DNA from: Dipylidium caninum
Taxonomy: Eukaryota > Platyhelminthes > Cestoda > Cyclophyllidea > Dipylidiidae
Length of the DNA stretch: 64,000 nucleotides
Reading direction: 5' to 3'
NCBI GenBank assembly: GCA_017562135.1
Contig: QEYB01001528.1
Span: 372,001 to 436,000, forward strand
Below are positions 11,701-23,700 of this stretch, piece after piece. Both the position numbers and the translations under genes were made by a program. The notes below the pieces were generated by a model. It saw nothing but the letters and a program-made list of their open reading frames with translations. It did not search any database and was not told the origin of the DNA. Within the stretch, counting starts at the first letter, position 1; the number at the start of each line of letters is the position of its first letter.

Positions 11701-14700
11701 CTCCAGCACTTCTGAGAACTCCTTCTCCACACCCTCGGCGGAGTGGCCGCACCCGGAGACGATAACCGTCAGTCCGCTGTCGCATCAGTGCTCGCCGGAG
11801 CCAGCCGACCATGGTCCTCGCAGCCCCAATTCGGTGGAGCCGAGCGGGGCCCTCAGGACTCCCTGTCGGAGCAGAGTAAGTCGACGGGGAAGGTGTTTCC
11901 GTCGGCAGGACGGAACCTGCTCAAAATGAAGACTGGAGGATATTCTACCTCCAAGTTGTGGCTTTAATCAGTTCATTTTGGCGGTCTTCGGCGTAAATCT
12001 CCTAGCAGACTAGAAGACGTCCGTCATCCAGCATCACACCAATTGTTGAGCAAAACACTGGTCACTCGTTTGCTCTAAGAGTACGAAGCATTCACAAAGC
12101 TTGTAGACTCTCGTCCAATGTCGTGCTCACGTGGAAGTTTAATCTAAACTACTGCCAGTTCGACCTTCAAATCGTTCAAGAACAAACAATGTGGCAGCCT
12201 CCATTGCCGATGATGTCCCATCGAAAGCGTTGGAAGCAAATTTCAGTAGTATGGGACAAAGGCGCGGGCTGGAAGAATAGCCTGCCAGGAAGGGTTAAAA
12301 GGACGAGACCTTGCGGGGATCTCATTTCACGCGCCCTGCCATGTCATCCGCAGGCGGTCGCTCGTTTAGCTCATTCCACCGTGTCCACTCTGTGGAAGAA
12401 CCAGGCGGACTCGGGGGGTTTCTATCGAGATTTGGCTGACATCTTCCTGTCCAGCGAGCGCAGGGCCAGCTCGATGCGAATTCCTCTGATCCGCTATGGT
12501 TGAAGCAGGCGAAAATGGCTTCCACTTCGCCCCCAGACAATCACAGACAGACTCTCCTTCCAAGGCCGGCGGCTTCAGTGCAAAGGGTGTTAGTCCCTGC
12601 GCTCACCTCCTTGCTTTTTCATCTCATGGGAGGACGTTGGCAGCCTCGGTCAGGTTGTTAAACCACCACGACGCCTAGCAGCTTCAGGCTGCCCCCTGGA
12701 GCCTTTCTGAGCACCGCGAAGTCCAGAGACGCTTCAGCAAAGTGGAGCAGGTCGTTTGTGAGAAGCAGACTCGGTGACAAATGGGTGTAGAGAGGAGGGA
12801 GGGAAAAAAATCCGCTTCTGCAAAATCTTATACGACATCCTCTACACCATGCGGGTTGAGAGGAAGACCAGCGATAACCCAGCAGTTCGCCTTAGAGGTT
12901 GGGTCTTTCCGACGAAGTCCACCACTAGGAGGTTCATCCTCCTGTTTAGAAAACAGCGCAGCTGATGCGCGACTCCACAGTCGAGATAAAGTCCTTCGAA
13001 GTAGGCGACGAGTGTGAACATTTCTGTTCGCGCCGTCCACTGGCTGCAATTCCGATTCTGCGACGCCTTCCCGCCAGGGCGGATGAGCACCTCCAGCATC
13101 CGTCAACATCCACGTGGACGTCACATACGAGTGCATTTTTAGGCGGCGGTCCAATTCGCGTCAGTCTGGTCGCCGCGCCAGGAAAGTCGCCGTCCATCGC
13201 GGAAAACCTCAATCACGAGACCGCCTCTGACACCACCACTACCACCACCACCGCCACCACGCCAGCAGCAGCAGTCGAGCGAGCACCATCTTCAGCTATC
13301 CGTGGGATCTGCCGCCGCCCCCGTCGCAGGACCTCTCGCCCTCCTCCGCCCCGTCGTCGGCCGCGGCTCCGCTGAAGTGGGCCACGCTGCAACGGCACCT
13401 GGCCCAGATGAGTCCCTCGTCCCCCACGCCCGACGGCTCTGGCACAGCGAACCAGAGCAGCTCCGAGGGTGACGAGACACCGGAGAGGAGGTACAGCCTC
13501 TCCCCGGTGGAGAGCATCGAAGGCCCCCGACTGGCAGTTGGTGATGAGGAAAGGGAGAAAAGAGGAGGAGGAGAGAACGAGGAGGACGACGAAGAGAAAG
13601 GGGAAAAGAAAGTGGTAATCACGGAGGGAATCCGTTTTTGTTTTTTTGCTTTAATGCTAATAACCGCGGGACCGTTAGGGTCGCCCTGTAAGGTTTGTTT
13701 TCCCAGCCTCCTTCCGTCATGAAGCCATTGAAGCTTCCGGTTGTGTTGCCTCTCCGTCCACAGAGTCTCCCCAAAGTCTACGGCCGCCTCTCAGGAGTTG
13801 GTTCACGACGCAGCAAACAATTTTTTCCGAGGCGGCGATGACGCCCAGCAGTCTCGACCATTCGCGACTTCACCAAGTGAGAAAGTCGCGTCGCTTCCGC
13901 GCTCCAAGTCGTTGAATTAATCGCCCCCGGTCGTAGCATTCTACAGCCGCACAAAATTAACCTTTAACATGTCGGTTTCTGCGAAAGAGTTTATGGGAAA
14001 TTTGCCCCCTTAAAGCTTCAAAAGTCATTTGAAGGCCGCCTCAACCGCATTCCGGCGTGGAAACTATGAAAAGGCGTTGTATAAAAGTGGAAAAGAAAAA
14101 GGCGCCGTTTTTCCGCATTCAACGGAAAACCTCCACCGGGTGGACAAGGCGTAAATGCCTTTTTGAAAAAGATTCGTTACTCTTAGAGCTTTTACAAGGA
14201 CTCAAAGTCGTTTGTCACCCCGCTTTGGCTTCGAAACAGTTTCATATTGTCGAGTGAATAAGGAGGACCGGGTGAAATGCCGAAGGGAGGCGAGAAATTA
14301 TTTGGCTTGTCAGCACAAAATGAAGCTTCACGTGGTCGTCGTGGCCTCTCGTCCGGCAGTGGGCAACGCCGGTCGTCCTTTCCTCATCACTCTCCTCGCC
14401 TGCGGGACACAACCTTCACACTTCGGCGCCGAGTTGCCCGATTCACTCCGATTATCACATAAGATTCACGTTTCACACGAGAGGTGCCACCGACACATCT
14501 GCGCACAAACTGGTCGCCCCATGTTGGGTTGAGTGGGTGTGGATCGCATTCCACAGTCATCGGCTCCACTTCCTCCCCGCCATCAACGCGCTCGGGTGCT
14601 CGTCTCGAGTCGCTCCTTCACAATACTCCATTTTTAGGGAAACGAAATTATTTTTTTTTTTCAATAATTATTAGCATGCAAACTCCGAAAGGGGCTGTGG

Positions 14701-17700
14701 CTGCGGGTTTAAGACTCAAGTCGTCACGAGTCGTTCACTCTGTGGTGGTCTCCACCTCCTCCTCGTTGTCAACACGCTCCAGCAGTCTCCCTCCATACTC
14801 AATTCGCCAAAACGAAGATCTTCCAATTCTCCCACCAGTGCATCCACCGCCGTGTCCCACTCCTCTGTTTCTCGGGGGCTGCTCAGCTGCGCCACCACTC
14901 AATTCGAACGCGAACAGGAAAAGTTGGTGCAAATCGCCTTCCACTTCCACCGCGTTGCGACCAAAAGCCAAATAAAAACGCCACGAAGTGTCGAGCTCTC
15001 TCAGTCGGAGTTGGGCACACAGACTAAACACCAAAACGCTCGTTTCATGCTTTCCAGTGAGGGGGGGGAGGGGCGGGGGCAGAGCGGTGAGACCTCTCAG
15101 TTGTCAGCAGGACTTGTCACTCGATCACGCGGTGACAAGTGCAGAACCCACTTACCGGGGCTCATTTGGCCCAAACACGCACAAGCTGAATGGGCAGACG
15201 TTGTGGGCCGCCTCATTTCAGAGGCAAAATTTACGTTTTTGCTAAATTGTTGGCATGCAAACTACGAAAAGGACTTTGGCTGCAGGCTTAAGAGCCAAGT
15301 TGTCACGAATAGTTCTGCCTGTGGATGCGGTTCCACAGCTTCGGTCCTTAGCTGCACCACTTCCTCCTCCTCTTCGTCGTCGTCGTCCTCCTCCTCCTCA
15401 TCCTCCTCCTTTTCCTCCTCACTACCCGCAAGAGCCGATGGTCCTCCTCGAGAGTAAAGCGACACGTTTGGAACCGACGTGGAGCACTTTTTCCATCGGT
15501 GGAAACATCTCCGAGTGCCCCATTACTGTTTGCCAACGCTCTTCGAACTGAATCCTGATTTTATTTGAAAAGTGGGATAATCGGCCGCGTTGTGATTAGA
15601 TCTTGTTTCGGCGGAAAAATGGGACACATCCACGGTGAAATTGTACAAAAATGATTACGAGGAATAGCCGCGCAATTCATAAATGGAAGCAGCGAACACC
15701 CGCTACAAAGCACCTCTCGCCTCAGTCGCGGTTGTATACAGACTAAACACCGAAACGCTCGTTTCATAGTTTCCAAACGCCTACGCGCTCCGAGTAGTGC
15801 GTTTCGGTGCTTCCACCAACACTTTGAATGTCCATTTTGGAGAGTCCACGCGAGGAGAGAGCCAGAAGAGTCCTTACAACAACAAATTACCCGAGAGCGC
15901 TATTTTACCTTTTTCGAAATGGATTTATTTCCAAGTGGGAGCACTCAAGTCGAGATGGGACAGCGGCGAGGCGGGTTGATGGCTGACTGAAACTTGGGCG
16001 ACCCGTGCTCTCGTCGCAGGCCAAAAAGTGGGCATCCCCGAAGATAAAAGTGATTTTTTCTCAGGCAAATCCATTGAGTCTAACATAATCCGCACAAAAC
16101 TTAAAATGGGGTCAAGATTTTTACGAATATCACGGCGGTCTGGAGAGTTGTGTCCATGCAACCTCGCGAAAGCACCCGACGACGAAGAAGAGCGCAATGT
16201 GGTCGCGTTTCTGCAGGAAGAGGAGCTTTCCACTCTTCGTATGCCGACTCATTCTTTGCAGGTTGGTTCATCGGCACAAAAATGGCAAAAGCACAGGCTG
16301 AGGAGCCCGATTGCATCCCCTCAGCGACAGTTCGCCCAGGCGCAGAGGCATTCGACATCATCGTCTTTGCCACGAGCTCGTTGAGTTGTCACTTAACCGC
16401 CCGCCAGCCTTCTTCTTTTTCTTCCCCCGCGCAGGCACTGTCGAGTGACGATGAGCGACTCTTCGAGGTGCCTACCGACGGCGCCAACCGCCTCCGGGGC
16501 AAACTGTCCGTCGGCCGCTCGCAAAAGACCCGAGTTGAGCAGCCGCTGCGGGAGGAGGGGGTAGGTCCCGTCCACGGTGGAGCCTTCTCCACAACTCCCC
16601 ACTTTGAGATGGCTAATTTGCCCTTCTCTCCGTCTGCCTTCACCCCAAATGTCTCCGCCTCGAATCCCTCGAGGAGGTGTGATTCGGCCTTATGCTACTG
16701 AAATTATCAGAAGTAGAAGTCGTTGTGAAATTCCACAACACTGACTTATCGCCGACTGAACCATCCTCGGCGGATATTCACCCTCTTAGGTGTCCACTAA
16801 AGTAAATCACAGCACTGCGAGTACACACTTAAACCTGCTTTCTTTTACCGTTCCTATGATTACACCGAAACCGTGTGAATCGGCTCTCAGGCCGAGTGTC
16901 GAAGGAAGCTGCATAGCTCCATTTGCCACCTTCTCACGTGGAAACTAAACGCCAGTTTCAAGGTTTCCAACTTCATGAAAGCAAGAACCCAAAAACCATC
17001 AGGTTGAAGAGGCCTCACAAGAAAGTAGAAAATTCGCGGACGCCGAGATCCTCTCGTCTAATTTTACCCTGAGTTTTTAACTGTGCGGCCGCATTTGCAT
17101 TGCAGCCCTACGAGATAATCGCGGACGAGCCGGGAGCCTACGAGAGGACCTTGGAGAGGCTGCCGACCATGAAGGAGGTGCCTTCGCCGAGTGTGGACAC
17201 TTCGTCGGCGGCCAGCAACGAACTCCTTCGGGTGAACGGCCTCAACACTACGTCTGTGCGTCCCACTCTGTTGGCCTCGGTCCATTCTGCCGGTAGAAGG
17301 CAAAGTTATTTGCTTGTAGTATGCACAGCGAACCACTCCGCCCAAGGCCTGTTGGCCACTCCTCCCGTTTCAGGGGGCCTGATTTACTCAGGTCCTTTTC
17401 AATCAGTCCCTTTTTGATAATAAAAAGCACGAGTCCGATGGTTGTTAGGTCATTTTCCCCGCCTAAATTATTTTAACCAGAAAAAGAGTTTATTTTAAGA
17501 TGGTTCAACAAGGTGGCAGCAATGAAATCCGGCATCCATGCGGGTAGAGAATAAATCGCCTTGTCGGCTTCACTTCAACTCAGTCGACGTACACTTTGCC
17601 CGGATGAAAGTGGCAACTTCTGCCGGCCACTCGCCCCTTTCCCGTGGGCAGCCGCACGGAAGTTCTCGGGGTCATCTACTCCCTTCTCCCCATCGGAAAT

Positions 17701-20700
17701 TTCCCCTTCACAGCTTAGTTGAGGCGTCCAAGGCCTCCAAGAATGCCTCGTGAGGACTAATCTGGATTTTTCAACAGGCTTCCCTTTAGCAGAGACAATT
17801 TATTGGCAGAAAAGTCCCCCGCCGCACAATTTAACAAGCCACTATTCGTGTGATTAACAGATGCCGAGGTGAAACCGTGTCCGGAGACTTCCACGTCGAA
17901 CAGCGTCTTTCTACGAAGTCCGCGAGTGCCCCTTCACCCCTCCAAACACAGCACCGACGCCTTCCCGCCCGAAACGCCCCACAGCGAAGCTGCCAGGGGT
18001 AATTCGGTCCACGTGGGAGTGGAGGAGTCGTCCCCCTCCTCGGCCAGCGTCTCCGTCGCCTCCACAGAACGTTTGCGTCCACCAGGCGGCCACCTGGAGC
18101 GACTGGTTTGCAGGTGCGTCCGGGCGATTGCCCCTGGCACTTTGGGCCCACTTGAGCACTCTCGCCTCTGTCACCCCCCCAAAAGGAATAATTTTTTTCT
18201 GGCCGCAGAAGGCCCACTGGAGTTAACGTGAAGCGCTTGTTCAAGCTCATCTCGGTAGGCTCATCCCCACCGACTATCGGTTGAGTCGAGGCGTTTCTTC
18301 CACCTAAAAGGAGCAATTTTGTTTAAATTGGCCTTAAAAGGGAATATTTTGGTCTTGTCAACTGCAGCAGAGGCAGTGGAGACGTTATTTCCTCCTCCAC
18401 CTTTTAGCCTCGTCAACGACAAAGCGTCGCCCTTCTCGAAGCACCTGTCGACTTTCATCAAGTGCACAACCAAGCAAGCGGGTCAGGCGCCCCAGAAAAC
18501 CCTGCAAAATGTACGTCGTCCCAGCCGTTTTCCCATATCTCGTTGCCTCACCCGAAGAAAAAGCCGTTTTTTTGGACCAAACTGTTGGTTGCGGTGAAGT
18601 GTCCTTGGAGGTCGGGGAACACGAGGACGATTGGTAAGATGAAGGAGTCGGAGGGGGAATTTGGAGGTCGGAAGATTTCTCTTCGAGGTCGATTTGGGCG
18701 AGGAGTGAGAAGCAGGGAAGGCGTGGGATGAGGAAGAGGGAGAGTTTCGACCAAAGAATCAGGAACACCGCGAGAAGGACGAGCGTGAAGCCGTTGGAGA
18801 GGAGGGAATTCACCGCGACCGTCCATGCCCCTTCGACGCGGGTCCGAAACCCCAGTGAAGTGGTAAATTTGCCGACGCTGCCACCGACGCCGCCTCCCGC
18901 TCTGACCTTTGCGCCCCTTTTTCGCCGAGGGAGGATGGCTTGGAGGGTGGAGCAGTCGATGCTGCTCCACAGACTGCCCACTAAGAGCGTTTCAAGGCCA
19001 CGGGGACCTGAACCACATCTTTTCTAAAAGAAAACTTTCGCTTTAAAATTCCCTTTCGCAATGGGCTCGCGCCTTGTCTACTCAGGGGACGAGGAGGTCA
19101 GTTCGCTCCGAAAATTGAGAGATTCATCATCATCATTGCCATTTTCACTAGTTAATCTTCGTGTTCCACCGTTGAGAGGTGGCTTTTTGCCAGACTGAAG
19201 TGGACCTTCACCTGGTTTCACCTCAACCGGCCACTTCAGTGGATGGAAAAATGAAACTCGTCACCGAGTCCGAGCATGGATGCTCGGAGACGCACAGCGC
19301 ATCGTGGCCTGATGTGCATTTATCACATTTTCTCGTCCCACGGTGGCTCCGCTGCCGCAGTCAACCGACTCATTTTGCCTTTGCGCTTTTTTGGGGTGGC
19401 GACAACTTCGACGGCCATACATCGAGGAATCGACAATGACGACTCGTTTTCCCCGCAGGTCCTCCAATTCATGGACGGGGTCATGCACTTGCTGCAGAAA
19501 GCGCACGCCAAGGAGCTGAGAGAGGCCCTCGAGGCCGAGGAGGGCGAACTGCGTGGCCTGCAGTACTTCGACGTGGCGCAGGAGCTGGAGCGCCTGGTCC
19601 AACTGGCCGTCTTGCGTCCGCTGCACCGGAGGCTGATGGAAGCCTTGGAGTGCCATGGATGTGGGTGAGTTTGCGTCTCCCGCCACTTCACCCCCCAAAG
19701 GGGATGGAAAAGGACCTACTTTTTTTCCCAACTGGGTTCGGGTAGGTCAGACGTGGAGACTTCTGAGTCGACCAGAAGTCTTGAGTAGGTCAGACAGGCG
19801 ACAAACCTTAAGAAAAATGCCACTTTTCTCCGTGACATCTGATTTCCCGACCTCAAAATATACCTTCGACGTCATTAAACCTAGGACGGTGGCGCCGAGC
19901 ACAGCGGAGGAGTTCACGGAGTCTGGTGAAGAAGGAGAATGAGGACGTTCCTCACCTGAGCCAGGTCAGTCGTCAAGACGACATTAAGGTGGAAAGCGGC
20001 GCTTCCCATCGCCTTCCCCTCGGCCTTCGTTATGTCTTTGCAGGCGGACAGAAGGCGTTTGGAGGAGCAGTTGTTCCACCCGGTGAGGCGGATATTCATC
20101 CAGCTGCAGGAGGCCTTCCAGCCTGGCGACAAGGTGGACTGTCTCATTCGCATCTTCCACACCATCGACTCCACGGTACGTTTGGCAAGCCCGTGTCTTT
20201 TCACTTTCACCCGAGCCGCAGTCTCCCTAAGGAAAGAAAAAAAAACTGAACCGACGGTTGACATCTCCCGACGATAGAACGCGTCGTTCGTACACACTTT
20301 TTGACTTGTCATTCACGTTGCCTGTGTGCGTGTGTGTGAGTGTGGAGGGCAGGAGATGCTGGCAGCGAGTGGTGGAAGGGCGAGAGTAGGAGCCGCGGCC
20401 TCGCAAAATGTCTAAAGCTCGGGTTGTTTCATCGCGGGAAGTCAGCACAGAACTCGCGAAAAAGAAAGACTCCGAGATCCCCTGCGAGTGCTCACTTTAA
20501 AGCGGCGAAATGCGACACAATCCTGCTTGCAAGACACGGAAAAGACTTCCGAAAAACCGATTGATGCAGACCAAACGCCTCGTTGGGGCCAAATGAGCCC
20601 CGGTAAGTGGGTTCTGCACTTGTCACCGCGTGATCGAGTGACAAGTCCTGCTGACAACTGAGAGGTCTCACCGCTCTGCCCCCGCCCCCTCCCCCCCTCA

Positions 20701-23700
20701 CTGGAAAGCATGAAACGAGCGTTTTGGTGTTTAGTCTGTGTGCCCAACTCCGACTGAGAGAGCTCGACACTTCGTGGCGTTTTTATTTGGCTTTTGGTCG
20801 CAACGCGGTGGAAGTGGAAGGCGATTTGCACCAACTTTTCCTGTTCGCGTTCGAATTGAGTGGTGGCGCAGCTGAGCAGCCCCCGAGAAACAGAGGAGTG
20901 GGACACGGCGGTGGATGCACTGGTGGGAGAATTGGAAGATCTTCGTTTTGGCGAATTGAGTATGGAGGGAGACTGCTGGAGCGTGTTGACAACGAGGAGG
21001 AAGTGGAGACCACCACAGAGTGAACGACTCGTGACGACTTGAGTCTTAAACCCGCAGCCAGAGCCCCTTTCGGAGTTTGCATGCTAATAATTATGAAAAA
21101 GAAAAAACTCTTAGTCTCCAAAATGAGGTGATTTATGATTCCTGCGCGCGTTGCCTCCTTTAGATTCAGGCGCCGGCCGCCTCGGTCCCTGTGCAAAGCA
21201 AGGACTCGCGGGAAACAGGTCAGTTGCCCCGATCGCCTCCGCCTCATTCACCGCCACGGTGGAGCGCCCGTCCGCGGCACATCCGCGGTCTGTAAACTGG
21301 CGCGATTTCGCACGGCGACGCCGTCTTCGTGAAGCGTCATGGCCACTTCGCCTCTTAGCGAGTTCTCCCCGCGCGCCCTCTCCTTTTCTCCATTTCCATC
21401 GTACCGAAGCGTGTGTCGCCAACAAACTGCTTTTTCGTATCGCTAAAATCCGAGTGAAATGATATTAGTAACAATCTTGCTGCGGTTGGAATCATTTTGA
21501 TTCTCAGTAATCTAAAGCTTCTTTATTCGTACTTCGCCACCAGAGGGCATCGCAGGTTCCGCAATCTGCGCGTCACGTATGTGTGACAGGCGTCTCTTTA
21601 GCAGTGCGGCGGGGGGGGGGGGGCGAGAATTGGCATGCAACAAAGCGGAAGTCACAAATTTCCTAGACGCTGAATCGCATTAAACGCTCCGGCCAGAAGT
21701 AGAGGTTTCCCTAACAACCGTCGTTGTTGCTCTTATTCCGGTTCAGCTACCGCATTCACCGGACTCGTTCCACTTTGTAAGACGAGCCCCGCGAAAAAAT
21801 GGTGTCCCTCCTCCCCTTGTCACTTGTCAACTTTGCATGGCGCAAGTGTTTGAGTAACCCTTAAAAGCGCCGCTCCGTAAAGCAAAAGCTCGGGGGACGG
21901 TCAAGTCAAAGGGGTGGAAAGGAGTTTGAGTCGAAGGCAACTTCATTCATCCATTTCACCGCTGGCACACTCCTCCAGTGCCAATTTGGCCGCAGTTTTG
22001 AAGTGATATTTAAATTTTAGTGAAGTTTATGCTTTACGCGGTGGTATTCGCCTTGACCGACCTCCTGCGGCCCGCGAGGAGTTGGAATGCCGCCGCCGGT
22101 GAGAGCGGAGACAGGCGTCTGAGTCGAATCGAGGTGCAACGCCTCTACATGGAGGCGCTCATTTCTCCCGCCCGACTCGCCTCCAGCGTCGAGGGCTGTC
22201 GACGCCTCACCGACCTCGTGTGCCTCCTCCGCTACGTCGGATGCTTCCACCGCTACCCTTCGCCCGCCAACTTGGTCCGCCTCCTCTACCGACAACGACG
22301 GCAAACCGCGAAATTCGAGGCGAGTTTGCTGTCCACCGCCGTTGCCATTTCTTTCCGCCTTCTGCTCCTGCTAAAATATGCTTGAACTTGCGGCCATGAC
22401 GCCTCTACTGGCTCCTCAATAGTTACGCCGTTTGAAAGCGGCTAGAAAGGAAAAAATCTCGGAAAACCAGTTCGCAAATAATTATTCACTGAGAGTATGA
22501 GGATCTCCTAAGTCCTCGCACCTATTTTACGCCCTTCAGGAGGGCGAAGCCGTGGATCCATTCCGCCTGAGAGGAGGCGAAAAGCGACCGGTGGTAACAA
22601 CTTCTTCTTCTTCTTCTTCCGCTCTGGTGTTCCTTTAGCCGCAGACGAGGCTCTTGAACCCGGGCCTGAACAAGTTGCGTCGATCCTACACGGACAACAT
22701 TCAAGAGGCGCTTCATCGCAGCATGGACCACTCGGTGACGCTGAATTTCGTCTCCTCCGCCTGGCAGGAGACAGGCGCGGAAGAGGCGCGGTGCACGAAA
22801 TTCCCGGAGAAGACTCCAGTCACCACCGCCACCACCACCACCACCAACACCTCCACGTCCAACCCCTTTGCCACCGCCTCGGCCTCCGTCTCCGCCTTCT
22901 CTGTGTCGCCCTCGTCCTCGTCCATCCTGGTGCTCGCGGCCAATGAGTCGAAGCGAGTCCTCGTCCCCTTCGAAATTCCCCTCCGCCAGAGTCTCACAGT
23001 GCGGGAATTGTGTAAGCGACTGGGATAATTTGCCGAGGTGGTCACGGGGCTCTCGATAGTTCAAAAGCGGTGAGGGCGGTTGAAGGAATAGAACCGAGTT
23101 TATCAGCGCAAAACCCCAGTTCTCCAAGGTTTCTTCTTCTTCTTCTTGTTCTCCTCCTCCTCCTCCTCTTTCTCGGGTCCTCGGAGCTCCTCCTCGTCTT
23201 CCTCCTCCTCATCGTTCCTCGTCGTCCTCCTACTCCCTTCTCCTCCTTCTCATTCTCATCCTCCTCGTTCTCTTGGCCCCCCCCTCTTCCTCCTCGTCTT
23301 CCTTCCTCTTCCTGCCTAAAAATACAATTTCCCAAGTATTTCCACCTACCCTCGTGAGCAAAACGAGCTTAAATGTCTCCAAAGTCCCGTTGCACAGTCA
23401 AGTCACGAAGTTCCTTCACTGACTAAAAATTGAAAGTGTGCTGTATGCGCCGAGGTGTTTAAATCGTCGGAGAGATAAACTTCCTCCAAAGCTGCCTCTT
23501 GTGCTCTAAATTTATGGTGTTGGCTGCTCTCGTAGCTTTGCGAAGAAAAACACCAGCTCATGGGCCATTTCGGCCTCAGTGCGAGTTTCACGCTTAAGAT
23601 GGGTTTGGAGATGGAGTCTAAACAAGGCTACTCCACAATCCGACGAGACAAACGACATTACAGCAAAAATTTGCCAAATTGAACACTCTTTCTCTTTCGT

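Noticed and set aside
14484..15457. ORFs of 150-200 codons shared with 20442-21247
   Set aside because: They are the same because the DNA is a recent inverted duplicate. They have no start context, domain or splice support, and sit in introns of the RIN-like gene.
23042..23335. Glu/Arg/Lys-rich minus-strand ORF
   Set aside because: Pure by-product of the plus-strand polypyrimidine tract.
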